In this document: positions 14,669-14,692 of the stretch, piece after piece
Position numbering within the stretch: position 1 is the first letter of the stretch
How the letters are laid out: each line of letters opens with the position of its first letter
NCBI GenBank assembly: GCA_948999435.1
Contig: CARJCM010000034.1
Location: 1 to 14,692, forward strand
Direction: 5' to 3'
Length of the DNA stretch: 14,692 nt
Origin: an uncultured Bacilli bacterium
Lineage (GTDB): Bacteria; Bacillota_I; Bacilli_A; RF39; UBA660
Position numbers and translations under genes: made by a program
Notes under the pieces: generated by a model
Told to the model about the DNA's origin: nothing
The model's database searches: none
Seen by the model: only the letters and a program-made list of their open reading frames with translations

Positions 14669-14692
14669 AAAAAAAGAAATCATTACGTGTTA
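14669..14692 (-). terminator. Possible half of a terminator cut by the window edge
   Basis: On the minus strand the window opens with CACGTAATGATTTC followed by seven T. This is what the 3' arm and T-run of an intrinsic terminator look like, and other terminators here have the same TTTTTTTATG end. The 5' arm would lie beyond 14692. If so, a gene on the same strand ends just outside the window. This is inference from half a structure. Confidence 0.3.

Overview
The window looks like chromosome of a low-GC (AT-rich) Gram-positive bacterium of the Bacillota, probably a Bacilli-related or Erysipelotrichia/Mollicutes-like gut lineage. The left edge holds the first bases of a 16S rRNA gene. An NtdP/YgaC-type phosphatase, a YdcC-type lipoprotein, a CtpA/B protease, a Cps2A-like LCP protein and a CDP-glycerol transferase are all typical of that phylum. 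Tryptophan is read from TGG, all ORFs are full length and all 13 genes stop with TAA or TAG, so the genetic code is standard. Genus and species cannot be decided from what is visible. Every supported gene lies on the minus strand, so transcription runs from right to left.

Right part (about 14620 to 4650): a surface-polysaccharide cluster. It starts at a near-consensus promoter (TTGACA, 17 bases, TAGAAT). In transcription order it has a priming phosphoglycosyl transferase, an intrinsic terminator, a GT2 glycosyltransferase, a CDP-glycerol:glycerophosphotransferase, a GT4 glycosyltransferase, a Wzy-like polymerase, a second GT2, a Wzx flippase, an LCP ligase of Cps2A architecture and a VanZ-family membrane protein, then a terminator. 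From the first GT2 to vanZ the genes are 2 to 17 bases apart or overlap, which implies one transcript. The inferred job is a Wzx/Wzy-dependent polymer carrying glycerol phosphate. It would be primed on undecaprenyl phosphate, assembled inside, flipped, polymerised outside and transferred to peptidoglycan by the LCP protein.

Left part (4570 to 450): four housekeeping or envelope genes in three or four units. These are a YdcC-like LolA-fold lipoprotein with a charged linker, a cysteine-free membrane-anchored protein possibly of thioredoxin-like fold, an S41 carboxy-terminal processing protease and a nucleoside di/triphosphatase. Promoters and terminators are readable between most of them. In one place the terminator of ctpA contains the -35 box of ntdP.

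Left edge (449 to 1): the ntdP terminator, an A-tract-rich upstream region, two tandem rRNA promoters, a leader with a boxA-like element, and the 5' end of 16S rRNA. I see no CRISPR array, transposase, tRNA or clear phage or defence genes, and no strong case for a wholly new system. The best second looks are the polysaccharide cluster, the altered active-site position in NtdP, the cysteine-free secreted-domain protein and the nested terminator-promoter.
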